Origin: Pedobacter sp. MC2016-05
Lineage (GTDB): Bacteria; Bacteroidota; Bacteroidia; Sphingobacteriales; Sphingobacteriaceae
Reading direction: 5' to 3'
Length of the DNA: 64,000 nucleotides
Assembly (NCBI RefSeq): GCF_026239735.1
Contig: NZ_JAPIVT010000018.1
Location: forward strand, 62,001-126,000
Shown: piece by piece, positions 53,146 to 62,000 of the stretch
Layout of the letters: each line of letters begins with the position of its first letter
Position numbering within the stretch: the stretch's first letter is position 1
The notes under the pieces: model-generated
Seen by the model: the letters and a program-made list of their open reading frames with translations, nothing else
Told to the model about the DNA's origin: nothing
Databases searched by the model: none
Made by a program: the position numbers and the translations under genes

Positions 53146-54933
53146 TCAAAATATGAGTGAATGGCTTGCAGTAGAATGTCTGATGAAAACAACACCGTCA
53201 AATGAGCTTGTAAGTACTCCATGATACTGATAATGGTCTTCTCCGGTGTAAATATAACCGATATCAAGTTGTTTCATGGGAACACCAAACAATAATCGAG
53301 CTGCCTTTTTATTCTCCCCGGAAAATTTCAGAAAGTAATTATCAGGCTTTATTTTGGAAAAAATATATTCATAAGTTCCACGATAAGGATGTTCCATCTC
53401 ATATGATTTCCAGTTCTTTTGAGAATAGTTGGAAGATGCCATATATTTTCCACCTCCTGATGTGATCGACAGTGAAAAATATTGACCCTCGTATTTTTCT
53501 TTGAGAAAAGCACCCATTGTTTTCTGCCCGTTCAGATTCACATTTGCCACGTGAAAGTTATGCGCCCAGAGGAAAACCTTTTCTTTTGGATGGGAATCAA
53601 GAAAGATATTGATATTCTCTGCCATAAACTCGTCCCGATTGCCTTTGAAAAACCTATTCTCTATCCATTGTCGGCAAACCCGTACATAACTTTTCAGTTC
53701 AAATACGGTTTGCTGATCGATGCGGTTTTTCTCCATATTAATCAGGGAGTCCATCTGTAATAAATCGTTTTTAATTCGCATTGCAGCCCTTATCGTTTGT
53801 TCGCTATCCATACTAACCCTACTGAGTTTAATCAAACTGTCCAAATCCCCGTCAATAACGAGTGTCTGCTGGCGGATGCCCGGATTGTATTTTTCCCCAA
53901 ACTCCCTTAACATCCTGCGTGAATTCCTCAGCCCCAAATCTTCCATATCGAATCCAATAAACTTTACTTTATGATCTTGCGAACGGTTGTACTGGTTTAT
54001 CCAGGTGAAAAGCTCCAGCATTTCCTGGGTTTTCCATAGCTTATAAAACGGCATGCTCAACAGACTGTCCTTCAAAGCCGGGGTGTCCGCATTCAGCAGG
54101 CGGTTCATTTGATCGCAGGTGGCTATGGATTCCTCCAGGGCGATTGTCCTCATCCCTTTCTGCCTGATCACATAATCCAAAATACGGGTCTTGAATTTTG
54201 CAACTTCACTGGTGCCATGTGTTGGCTCACCAATACCGATGACCCTGGCATCCCCTATCGCGTCCCCTAGCGGAGATAGATCTTTGAAAGATTCTCCCAG
54301 CTCGAGTTGTTTGAGTACGGAGACGCTACGGCCAAGCCAGTCAATCTTTTTTTGAGTAGGTTCCTGATAAAGGCTTCTGGGATCATCTATTTTCAGACCA
54401 TTTACGATCAGCGCAATATCATCCAGCCATACTCTTGTTCCTGGGCCCACCTCTATCCCGTAATAAAAGCGGTACCATCTTTCTCCGCTGGGAACAGTAT
54501 AATCTAGTATCACTTTATGCCAACCATTTTTAACCCGTGATACAGTGCCGGAACGAATGATCTTGGACCCCTGCTGAATAAACAGGGATACCGAAGAGTC
54601 CAGCTTTTCAATAATTTTGATCCAGCCGGTAAGCTGAACGTGATCAACCTTTGTTGCTGAACTCGAGCCGTAAACATTGGCTGCGATCCCATTTTGCCTT
54701 CCTTCTATACTTCCCGATGCGCCATTGATTTCAAGCGATTGTTTGCCTGAATGAAATTCATTTTTGCTTAAACTGATCAGGAAACTTCCCCCGGCATTTT
54801 CAGTGATCCAGTTTCTGGCCATCCCCCGTTGATTGGACAGTTCAAATCCCCCGTTGACAACCTCCTGTGCAAACAAAGCATTGTTAACAACCAGGAAAAT
54901 AAAAAGAGCGAATAAAATATAGTTAGGTTTCAT
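53146..54933 (-). CDS. Erythromycin esterase-family protein with N-terminal binding module
   Basis: 595 residues from the ATG at 54933; an upstream ATG would extend into the divergent region. Signal peptide ending LFAQ (about 23), then an ~150-residue beta-sandwich resembling a carbohydrate-binding module (VNGGFELSNQRGMARNW; HSGKQSLEINGA; RVWLDDIALIVNG). The Ere/DUF3530-like esterase domain follows with IGEPTHGTSEVAKF (Glu and His of the active site), RTIALEESIATCDQMN and FLWAHNFHVAN. True macrolide esterases lack such a secreted layout, so macrolide inactivation is uncertain. Divergent from a LytS/LytTR pair. Confidence 0.85.
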   Translation of the reverse strand: MKPNYILFALFIFLVVNNALFAQEVVNGGFELSNQRGMARNWITENAGGSFLISLSKNEFHSGKQSLEINGASGSIEGRQNGIAANVYGSSSATKVDHVQLTGWIKIIEKLDSSVSLFIQQGSKIIRSGTVSRVKNGWHKVILDYTVPSGERWYRFYYGIEVGPGTRVWLDDIALIVNGLKIDDPRSLYQEPTQKKIDWLGRSVSVLKQLELGESFKDLSPLGDAIGDARVIGIGEPTHGTSEVAKFKTRILDYVIRQKGMRTIALEESIATCDQMNRLLNADTPALKDSLLSMPFYKLWKTQEMLELFTWINQYNRSQDHKVKFIGFDMEDLGLRNSRRMLREFGEKYNPGIRQQTLVIDGDLDSLIKLSRVSMDSEQTIRAAMRIKNDLLQMDSLINMEKNRIDQQTVFELKSYVRVCRQWIENRFFKGNRDEFMAENINIFLDSHPKEKVFLWAHNFHVANVNLNGQKTMGAFLKEKYEGQYFSLSITSGGGKYMASSNYSQKNWKSYEMEHPYRGTYEYIFSKIKPDNYFLKFSGENKKAARLLFGVPMKQLDIGYIYTGEDHYQYHGVLTSSFDGVVFIRHSTASHSLIF

Positions 54934-55109
54934 AGCCAGATATTTAATGTATCGCAAAGAACGGCAAAGCGGATCCGCTTCGAACATTATGTTCGACCAA
55001 TCTTCTTCTGAACCAGATCAGTGAAGCAAGTAGATAAATTCGTCGTGAAAAATATGACGCTGGTCGAAAAACTTGCCATTGAAATGGATTTTTTGACGAG
55101 TTTTGTATA

Positions 55110-56168
55110 GTGAGAGAAAAGAGCGTATTCAACTTCCAAAGTATATTCGAAGCCATCATCTGGCTTTTTTATGTAGGTCTCTATAAATACTCCTACCTTG
55201 TTGATCATGCAAGACTTCCGGCAGTAGGAAAGGCAGTTTTTCCATTTCCTGAAATAGGTCTCTATGCAATTGTGTCTACACTTTACCTGATTCCATACTA
55301 CCGCTGGGCGGTTCCACAGCTGCTATACAATAAACGCTATATCGCACTTTTCCTTCTGACCCTGGTCGTTTTCATTTTTATCACCACTTATAATAACATT
55401 GGCGTTTCCTGGATTTTTTTTCAGTTTAATCAAAACCATCCCACTGGCATTTTTTTTGACCGGGAATCAGCAGGATTCTTTATGGACTGGAACATGATCA
55501 TGACGGATTTCATTGCCTTTTCGAGCATTGCCTTTGCGCGCTTCTCCTATCAAAACCAGCAGGAAAGACACCAGATTGAGCGTGACCATCTAAAATTACA
55601 ACTTACCTTGCTAAAAAATCAGCTTCAGCCCCACTTTTTATTCAACACCCTCAACAGCCTTTACGGAATGAGCCTTGCAGGATCGAAGGAGACGCCCAGA
55701 TTCATCTTGTTACTTTCCAATATGATGCAATATATCCTGTATGAATGTGATCGTCAAATGGTATCTCTTCAAGGTGAAGTACGGTTTATGGAGGGCTATT
55801 TCGAGTTGGAGCAAAAAAAATATCCGGAGGCTTCAATATCTTTTTTTGTACATAGCATCCCTCAGGAGATTCAGCTCCCTGCTATGCTTATATTGCCACT
55901 GATTGAAAACAGTTTCAAACATGGCAGGCATAAAATCCAAAACGACAGCACGGTCCGGGCGGAATTAACCGTTAAAAACAATAAACTTGAATTCCAGATC
56001 AAAAACGACAAGGTGGCCATAACATCTTTCCCAAGAAAAACTCTGCCTGGTGGAATAGGTCTGGTGAACATCAAGAAACGACTGGAACTGTATTATCCTG
56101 AACGGCATGAACTTTTGCTTAATGAAAGCGATCAATCCTACAACGCCAAACTAACAATCAACTTATGA
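55110..56168 (+). CDS. LytS-like membrane histidine kinase
   Basis: 352 residues from a GTG start at 55110 (no methionine precedes the first helix). Four predicted membrane helices up to about 155, a short coiled coil (ERHQIERDHLKLQLTLLK), then the His_kinase domain with the phosphoacceptor histidine in LQPHFLFNTLNSLYGMS and the ATPase tail PLIENSFKHG...GGIGLVNIKKRLELYYP. It is the cognate kinase of the LytTR regulator whose ATG overlaps its stop by four bases (ATGA). Confidence 0.92.
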   Translation: MREKSVFNFQSIFEAIIWLFYVGLYKYSYLVDHARLPAVGKAVFPFPEIGLYAIVSTLYLIPYYRWAVPQLLYNKRYIALFLLTLVVFIFITTYNNIGVSWIFFQFNQNHPTGIFFDRESAGFFMDWNMIMTDFIAFSSIAFARFSYQNQQERHQIERDHLKLQLTLLKNQLQPHFLFNTLNSLYGMSLAGSKETPRFILLLSNMMQYILYECDRQMVSLQGEVRFMEGYFELEQKKYPEASISFFVHSIPQEIQLPAMLILPLIENSFKHGRHKIQNDSTVRAELTVKNNKLEFQIKNDKVAITSFPRKTLPGGIGLVNIKKRLELYYPERHELLLNESDQSYNAKLTINL

Positions 56169-56839
56169 TCACGTGCATTATTCTTGATGATGAGCCTTTT
56201 GCGCATCAGGTATTGGAACATTATATTTCACAGGTTCCCGAACTGGTTCTCAAAGCAAAATTCAGGAATTCGGTGGAAGCATTTGAATTTTTGGAAAAGA
56301 GCAGCGCGGATCTGCTGTTTCTGGATATTGAGATGCCTCTGGTCAACGGACTCACTTTTTTGAACACAGTCAAGCAGCCTCCTGCTACAATATTTACCAC
56401 AGCATATAAGGAGTATGCATTTGAAGGTTTCGAACTAAATGCTGTTGATTATCTATTGAAACCTTTCTCCTTTGAACGTTTTCAGAAGGCAATCGAAAAG
56501 ACAAGCCTGTTGAACAAGACAACAAGTGATCAAACCATCGCAATAAAAGATGAAAAGGGAACTGTAAATCTGAGGCAGAATGACATCATTTCTATCGAAG
56601 GCATGAAAGATTACATCAAAGTCACTACCTCAGAACGAGAATATGTTATCTATCACACCTTAAAGTCCATGTTAGAAAGACTTGACCCTCGCCTTTTTAT
56701 ACAAATTCACCGCTCCTATATCGTGAACAGAGTGAAAATCATCCGGATTACTCAGGAAATGGTTGTACTATCCAATAACACGCTTGCCCCAATAGGCAAA
56801 TCCTTTAAAAAGGACGTCCAAAGTTCGTTAAAGTTATAA
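56165..56839 (+). CDS. LytTR-family response regulator
   Basis: 224 residues: receiver domain (about 1-120) with Asp8/Asp9 pocket and phosphoacceptor Asp54 in LLFLDIEMPLVNG, then a LytTR DNA-binding domain (about 133-224) with DIISIEGMKDYIKV, YHTLKSMLERLDPRLFIQIHRSYIVN. Translationally coupled to the kinase upstream. Its targets are unknown; the divergent esterase gene is the nearest candidate. Confidence 0.94.
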   Translation: MITCIILDDEPFAHQVLEHYISQVPELVLKAKFRNSVEAFEFLEKSSADLLFLDIEMPLVNGLTFLNTVKQPPATIFTTAYKEYAFEGFELNAVDYLLKPFSFERFQKAIEKTSLLNKTTSDQTIAIKDEKGTVNLRQNDIISIEGMKDYIKVTTSEREYVIYHTLKSMLERLDPRLFIQIHRSYIVNRVKIIRITQEMVVLSNNTLAPIGKSFKKDVQSSLKL

Positions 56840-57501
56840 CTTAGTTCTGCTGCCCATTATTGTGGTGAATAGCTATTTGACTAAAATCGTCCCTGAATTT
56901 AATGCTGTTCGAAAAAGATGAACCACGGCAAAGAAAGTGTTAACCATTGCCAGTAAGTTAGAAATCAAAAATTTAATTATACTTTAAGACAATCCAAAGC
57001 TGAGTATCGTTTGAAGATAATTACTATTGAAACCTAATATGATTATACTCACGCGTGGTTTGGGGCTTTGAATTTGGAATTCGCTACATTGAGATAAGGC
57101 GTCCCCTCGGTATTAACTTTGTGAACTTATCTCCTCAGATATTTTAAAAACAAGTAAAATCTCCTAAAACGAATATTTTACTTAATACCTTTTTATCAAA
57201 AACTTATTATCTGAAACGTGCTGCTCCTGACTTCTAGGCTCCATTTTTGGAATGCTTGTTTATTGAAATAATCGTCATTCGGAGCACAGACTGCACACCT
57301 GACCAGCCATTTTTTTAATCGAATAGAAAACCTTTCCTGATACTTAGTAGCGCAATTTCAATTTACACTACTAAGTTATTAAGAGAATGATTATATTTTT
57401 AGTTATATACAAAATGTCTTTTTACAGATTGTTCTTCTGACTTAGATGCAATGTGCCCACTGTCTCGAAGCACGTATATAATTAATTAAACTATTCTAGG
57501 A
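56840..57501. other. Unassigned 662-bp spacer
   Basis: No ORF, RNA-like structure or clear repeat was seen. It lies between the LytTR gene and the remnants that follow, and could be old decayed sequence. Confidence 0.5.
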
Positions 57502-57780
57502 TTATTGATGCAAATGTTTTGATCTTAAATATTCCAGCAATTGTTGTGGTCTATCAGTTTGTATAATAGTTGCGCCATGTGCTATTAGCCAGCCCCATAT
57601 TTCATCTGGTTTATTTTCTTCAACAGCTTTATCATCATTATGAGCCCCACTAAGCGATGGCCATAATGAATTCATCCAAATACGAGAACCATTATTTGTT
57701 ATTTTGTTGTGTTCTTTTAGTAAACCGGATGTATCAACACTGAAATTAAGTTCAAATGCAAAAACTTTATTTTTAAATTA
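57502..57780 (-). pseudogene. C-terminal remnant of a glycerophosphodiester phosphodiesterase
   Basis: Leftward frame ending at a stop at 57502: NNGSRIWMNSLWPSLSGAHNDD, KAVEENKPDEIWGWLIAHGATIIQTDRPQQLLEYLR. This is the end of a GDPD-family domain, including the closing TDRP block. Before about 57780 the frame meets a stop and no catalytic N-terminal half is found, so only about the last 90 residues remain. Confidence 0.75.
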
Positions 57781-58565
57781 TATTCGTTAATAATTGCCAA
57801 TCGCAGTTGCCGTTGTCTCTCGCGCCATTAGGCGAGAAAGCAACTGTAATTAAAAGTGTTGAAAATGCGAAATCCTATGAGTATTACAATCGCAATTTCC
57901 CTTTTCTAAAATCTATAAATGGTATTCCTATTGACAAAACAATTCATTCTTTAGTCTATAAATCAAAGAAAGCTCCAAAAGAAGCTAAGTTTGATATCGG
58001 TCTCTCAGAAATACAAAAACTGGGAAGGCTTTATTTTATAAATAATTTAAAGTTACCGGAGCATTTACAAATTGTTTTTACCAATGGTAAAACAGACTCT
58101 ACCACTACGATTCAGCTGCAAGACAGACAGTTTGGCTATTTTTCTAAGTTGGAACTTAAATCCTCCTTGAACGCTGCTGCAATTTCAAAGGGAGAGTTTA
58201 GCCATATGGCTACCTTACTCAAAGGAAATATTGGTCTATTTTCTTTACCAGAAATGTATAGTTTTGCTAATGTGATTGGGCTGAAAGATTATATTGATTC
58301 GATATTTACCACTTTTCGCGATACAAAAGCAATCATCATCGATTTACGTTTTAATCCAGGTGGAAGCAGAGATTTAATTCCAAAATTTCCAGTCATATTA
58401 TTTCAAGAGCTAATACACCATGGATCGCGAATGTAGCATACTTACGTACAAATAAGAGGGACACTATCTTCGATTCAATGTCTGAACGATTGCTATATCA
58501 ATATTATTCCGATAGTTACAACGATTTGGAAAAAAGCACTATATCCGCATATCCGCTTTCTTGAA
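57780..58565 (+). pseudogene. S41-family peptidase remnant
   Basis: A continuous frame (about 57786-58436) includes APLGEKATVIKSVENAKSYE, a PDZ-less middle and AIIIDLRFNPGGSRDLIPKFP, the conserved S41 strand of C-terminal-processing/tricorn-type peptidases. Just beyond, the frame shifts and continues as ANTPWIANVAYLRTNK...YQYYSDSYNDLEKS. The N-terminal half and the catalytic serine region are missing, so it is a truncated, frameshifted remnant. It abuts the GDPD remnant. Confidence 0.7.
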
Positions 58566-58738
58566 AAAATTTGTCGCATAAAAAAAAATGATACCAATAA
58601 ATTCAGTCATCCCATACAATAAAAGAGCAAAAATAGCTTTGATTAATTTAGAGCATTTCAAAAAGTACAAATTTCTTTTAATCAGCTTTAAACTCTAAGT
58701 TTAAAAACATCGTCCCACTTACTATCTTTGACTTTAAA

Positions 58739-60268
58739 TTAAACTGCTGCACGCATTGCCGCCCGCCTCGACATGATTTTCTCAATAAGGCCGTGCAACC
58801 GGCTCCGATAGTCGCTACCCAACCACTTGATATAGTTTTTGGTTACCGAACCCAGGCATTTGCTGTATTGTTTTATCCTCCAGTTGATTTCTTTATCAAG
58901 TTCATGTTCCAGCTGAAATGCTTGGCTCACCGTATCAGCATTTTCAGCGCACATCATTGCATGTTGCCTGATGGAATCCCGGAGCACGGTTTTTGCCTTT
59001 TCCCCTTTATCCATGGCTGTTTGATAAACGGCAAGCACATCGAAAGATATCTCAGTGCTGTTGGCAAACCTGTTTCGCATTTCGGCAGGCATCTGGTGGA
59101 TATCATCGCTGGCCTTTGCCAAGATCTGGTGAAAGATTTCGGGATTTTCAAATATATTTTGCCAATCAACTGGTGCATCCCATTCTCCAAACCTTTCTGC
59201 ATTATTGCCCAGGTCTATTATAGTAAAAGTCTTTTTACCGGGCAAACGTCTCGCTCCTCTCCCAATCATCTGGTGATAAAGGGTAAGAGAGGTAGTAGCA
59301 CGGTTGAGGATAATTGACTGCACAGACGGCTCATCAAACCCAGTAGTTAATATGGATACCGATGTTAATATCGCTCCCTTTGTTTTTTTAAACCATTTTA
59401 ATATTTCAAGCCGCTCTGTACTTTCGGTTTTGTTATCTAGATGGCGGATGGGATAACCCGCCTGCTGAAAAACTTCCAATACCTTTCGGGAGGTAAATAT
59501 ACCGTTATTGAAAATCAATGTTTTTTTACCAGATGCATTTTCCTTATAGGCGTGTACCAAAAGATCGAGCATTATTTTAGACGAATATAGCTCATCTGAG
59601 CTACTCACCGTATAATCGCCATGTATGCCCCTGTTTAGCGTGTTTAGTTCCACCTCATAAGCAAAACCCTTTGGCTTTGCCAAAAAGCCTTGTTCGATAA
59701 GCGAATTGATCTGCTCCCCTAGCACCAGCTCACTGTATAAGCTTTTCATCGGGCGCGAAACATCTGCTGAAAAAGGTGTGGCAGTTACCCCGATTACTCT
59801 GGCACCCGGAAATTTATTGAGCAGTTTATGAAAAGAATTGTGATGAGCTTCATCTACAATCACAAGGCCCACCCCTTTAGTGTCGATCAAACCATCATCG
59901 ATCCTGTGTTTAAGGGTTTCGACCATGGCTACATAACAGTGATAATAATCTTTTTTGGCTATCCGCTTAACTTTGCTGTCTACTACTTTATTGAAAACGC
60001 CAGCATTTTTCATCGCCAGCGACGTTTGTTTGCATAGTTCTTGTCGGTGCGTGAGCACAATGACCTTTTTTCCATATTGCCTTATAAAACGATCGGCAAT
60101 TTCAGAAAAGATAACCGTTTTGCCTCCACCCGTAGGCAACTGGAATAGCAAACGTAGCTGATCGGTGCCGGTCTGCATTTTTTCGAATAAAGTGTCTATC
60201 GCATACTGCTGATAGGGATATATTTTTTTTGCTGACCCATTCGCAGCCGTGGATGATAAAATCTGCAT
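58739..60268 (-). CDS. DEAD/DEAH-box helicase (orphan, SSL2/HsdR-like)
   Basis: 509 residues from the ATG at 60268; upstream in-frame codons add an unlikely N-terminal 48 residues. Motif Q-like IYPYQQYAID, Walker A PTGGGKT, motif II VDEAHHNS, motif III VTATPF, motif V TTGFDEPSVQSIILNRAT and motif VI QMIGRGARR, so both RecA domains are complete. A short C-terminal region of about 110 residues has no recognised domain. No methyltransferase, nuclease or specificity gene is adjacent, so a restriction role is not supported; DNA repair or RNA remodelling is equally possible. Confidence 0.88.
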   Translation of the reverse strand: MQILSSTAANGSAKKIYPYQQYAIDTLFEKMQTGTDQLRLLFQLPTGGGKTVIFSEIADRFIRQYGKKVIVLTHRQELCKQTSLAMKNAGVFNKVVDSKVKRIAKKDYYHCYVAMVETLKHRIDDGLIDTKGVGLVIVDEAHHNSFHKLLNKFPGARVIGVTATPFSADVSRPMKSLYSELVLGEQINSLIEQGFLAKPKGFAYEVELNTLNRGIHGDYTVSSSDELYSSKIMLDLLVHAYKENASGKKTLIFNNGIFTSRKVLEVFQQAGYPIRHLDNKTESTERLEILKWFKKTKGAILTSVSILTTGFDEPSVQSIILNRATTSLTLYHQMIGRGARRLPGKKTFTIIDLGNNAERFGEWDAPVDWQNIFENPEIFHQILAKASDDIHQMPAEMRNRFANSTEISFDVLAVYQTAMDKGEKAKTVLRDSIRQHAMMCAENADTVSQAFQLEHELDKEINWRIKQYSKCLGSVTKNYIKWLGSDYRSRLHGLIEKIMSRRAAMRAAV

Positions 60269-60836
60269 GGTGATACAACCACAGAAACTGGCTGAAAGTT
60301 TTAAGGCATTACACCATTGGTTCGATAAAATCAGCGACAGCCTAATCTCGTAAATAATGATGCTATGCCCGCTTTTTAACAGGCTTTTGGAAAAAACCTT
60401 TACCATAACCATAAGTTATATTTCGGGGTATGCCCTGAATCTAGCCTAAAACAAACGCTTCTAGGCTGCAGTCCAATTACCCGCTTCCCCACGCTCTTCG
60501 GGCACCAGCTAAATACAACTAATATTAGCGTATATGTGAAGAGGTTATATTTTCAAGCTGGGTTACGATAAAAGCCTGGATATGAACCAAATAATTTGGT
60601 TTATCAGGATGGAAAAAAGGTGTCTCAGCACCTACGTACAGTTCCTTTGGCTATAAACTATATGAAATTATTGCAGCTAAGAGAAAAACGTCTCACAAAA
60701 CCAAGACTTTAACTTAAGTATCCCAAATGCTTAGATAAATATGCCTACGGTAAAATCAATTCTGCAAATATTGTAACCTACCCGTTATTTTAATTTACCG
60801 AATTAAGTCGATCGAAATTTTTTAAATGTATATTTG
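60269..60836. other. 568-bp spacer upstream of the metal operon
   Basis: No convincing gene. The half next to the helicase reads as weak ORF-like fragments without family resemblance. The last bases hold a TATATTTG sequence (60829-60836) right before the following ATG. Confidence 0.4.
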
Positions 60837-61211
60837 ATGCAATTGGCAATTTCATCCATCACATATCACCAGTTTCTTCCGTCCTCCGTTAGGGCATTTC
60901 TGCTACTTATATTGTTTGTGGGTGCACTATTAGTGCAAAATTTACACCACCATGAGCAGGAGGTTCCTCAGCTAGGGGTTCACAACAAAGAAGAAACTTC
61001 GGTGTCGTTCAAGTATTCAACAGCCAAAGCAAGTTGTAAACTTTGCGACCTGATCAAAAATCAGTCTCAAGATTTTGATTCACCTAATCTTCCGGTTTTA
61101 GCAGCAAAAACAGGTAAATATCCCGGTCATATTTTTGGCTACCTCTTTGGCCATACGGCTAATTATATTCTTTCTGCGGCCAATAAAGGTCCGCCCGCTT
61201 TGGTTGCCTAA
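60837..61211 (+). CDS. Small His/Cys-rich membrane protein (DUF2946-like)
   Basis: 124 residues from the ATG at 60837 (a TTG three bases earlier is in frame). One hydrophobic helix at about 19-37, followed directly by NLHHHEQ, then CKLCD at about 77-81 and the tail ANKGPPALVA. The His cluster, the CxxC and the GPP tail resemble DUF2946-type proteins found with metal and TonB-receptor genes; the similarity is from memory. It starts the operon that continues with the ABC ATPase and siderophore receptor. Metal binding is inferred. Confidence 0.6.
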   Translation: MQLAISSITYHQFLPSSVRAFLLLILFVGALLVQNLHHHEQEVPQLGVHNKEETSVSFKYSTAKASCKLCDLIKNQSQDFDSPNLPVLAAKTGKYPGHIFGYLFGHTANYILSAANKGPPALVA

Positions 61212-61295
61212 CTTTAGACAGCTACATTATTTCATTTTATCCTTTTTCGATTTAACAAATGCATGGCATTCGCGTATGCGTTAATAATTATTTTT

Positions 61296-61991
61296 ATGCT
61301 TGAAGCTATTTCACTATCTAAAAACTATGGGGACTATCACGCCCTTAAAAACCTAAACCTTACTGTAAATGCAGGCGAGGTATATTGCTTGCTTGGTCAG
61401 AATGGGGCAGGTAAAACCACCACCATCAATCTATTTCTGGGATTTATAGAGCCATCTGAAGGCAAAATATTAATTAATAATGAGTATGTATCTTCTAGTG
61501 ATGAGTTAAGAAGGCAACATCTTGCCTACATCCCGGAAGTTGTGATGCTTTATGGAAATTTGAGTGCTGTAGAAAACCTTGATTATTTTTCAAAACTTGC
61601 TGGTTATAACTACAGTCGTAGTCATCTGCAATCATTACTAAGTGAAAGCGGGTTACAAGAAGCTGCTCACAACAAGCGTTTAAACGGTTTTAGCAAGGGA
61701 ATGCGACAAAAGGTTGGAATTGCAATAGCTGTAGCAAAAGATGCAAAAATTATTCTGATGGATGAACCGACAAGCGGCCTTGATCCTAAAGCAACTGCCG
61801 AATTTAGTTTGCTGATTAAAAAACTGGCAAATGAAGGCCGCTCCATACTGATGGCTACTCATGATATTTTTAATGCAGTGGAGATCGCGACGCATATCGG
61901 GATTATGAAACAGGGAGAATTGATTCACACCCTTAAAGCAAATGAAATATCTGCGAATGACCTTCAAAAACTCTATCTGCAAACCATTTAA
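61296..61991 (+). CDS. ABC transporter ATP-binding protein
   Basis: 231 residues from the ATG at 61296. Walker A GQNGAGKTTT, signature as LNGFSKGMRQKVGIAI (a common divergence of LSGGQ), Walker B IILMDEPTSGLD and the H-loop MATHDIFNAVE are present. It is the DrrA/NosF-like ABC-2 exporter branch. Its stop is nine bases before the receptor ATG. The permease partner is not in the window and may follow the receptor. Confidence 0.9.
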   Translation: MLEAISLSKNYGDYHALKNLNLTVNAGEVYCLLGQNGAGKTTTINLFLGFIEPSEGKILINNEYVSSSDELRRQHLAYIPEVVMLYGNLSAVENLDYFSKLAGYNYSRSHLQSLLSESGLQEAAHNKRLNGFSKGMRQKVGIAIAVAKDAKIILMDEPTSGLDPKATAEFSLLIKKLANEGRSILMATHDIFNAVEIATHIGIMKQGELIHTLKANEISANDLQKLYLQTI

Positions 61992-62000
61992 AGTTTTAAG

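Noticed and set aside
53146..54933. Acquired macrolide-resistance cassette
   Set aside because: No integrase, insertion sequence or resistance neighbours; the protein is secreted with a binding module, unlike the compact plasmid-borne enzymes.
58739..60268. Type I restriction subunit
   Set aside because: No nuclease domain in the protein and no methyltransferase or specificity gene within the window.
60834..60836. TATATTTG (60829-60836) as promoter of the 124-residue protein
   Set aside because: It ends right at the ATG, so transcription from it would start inside the gene; kept only as a note.
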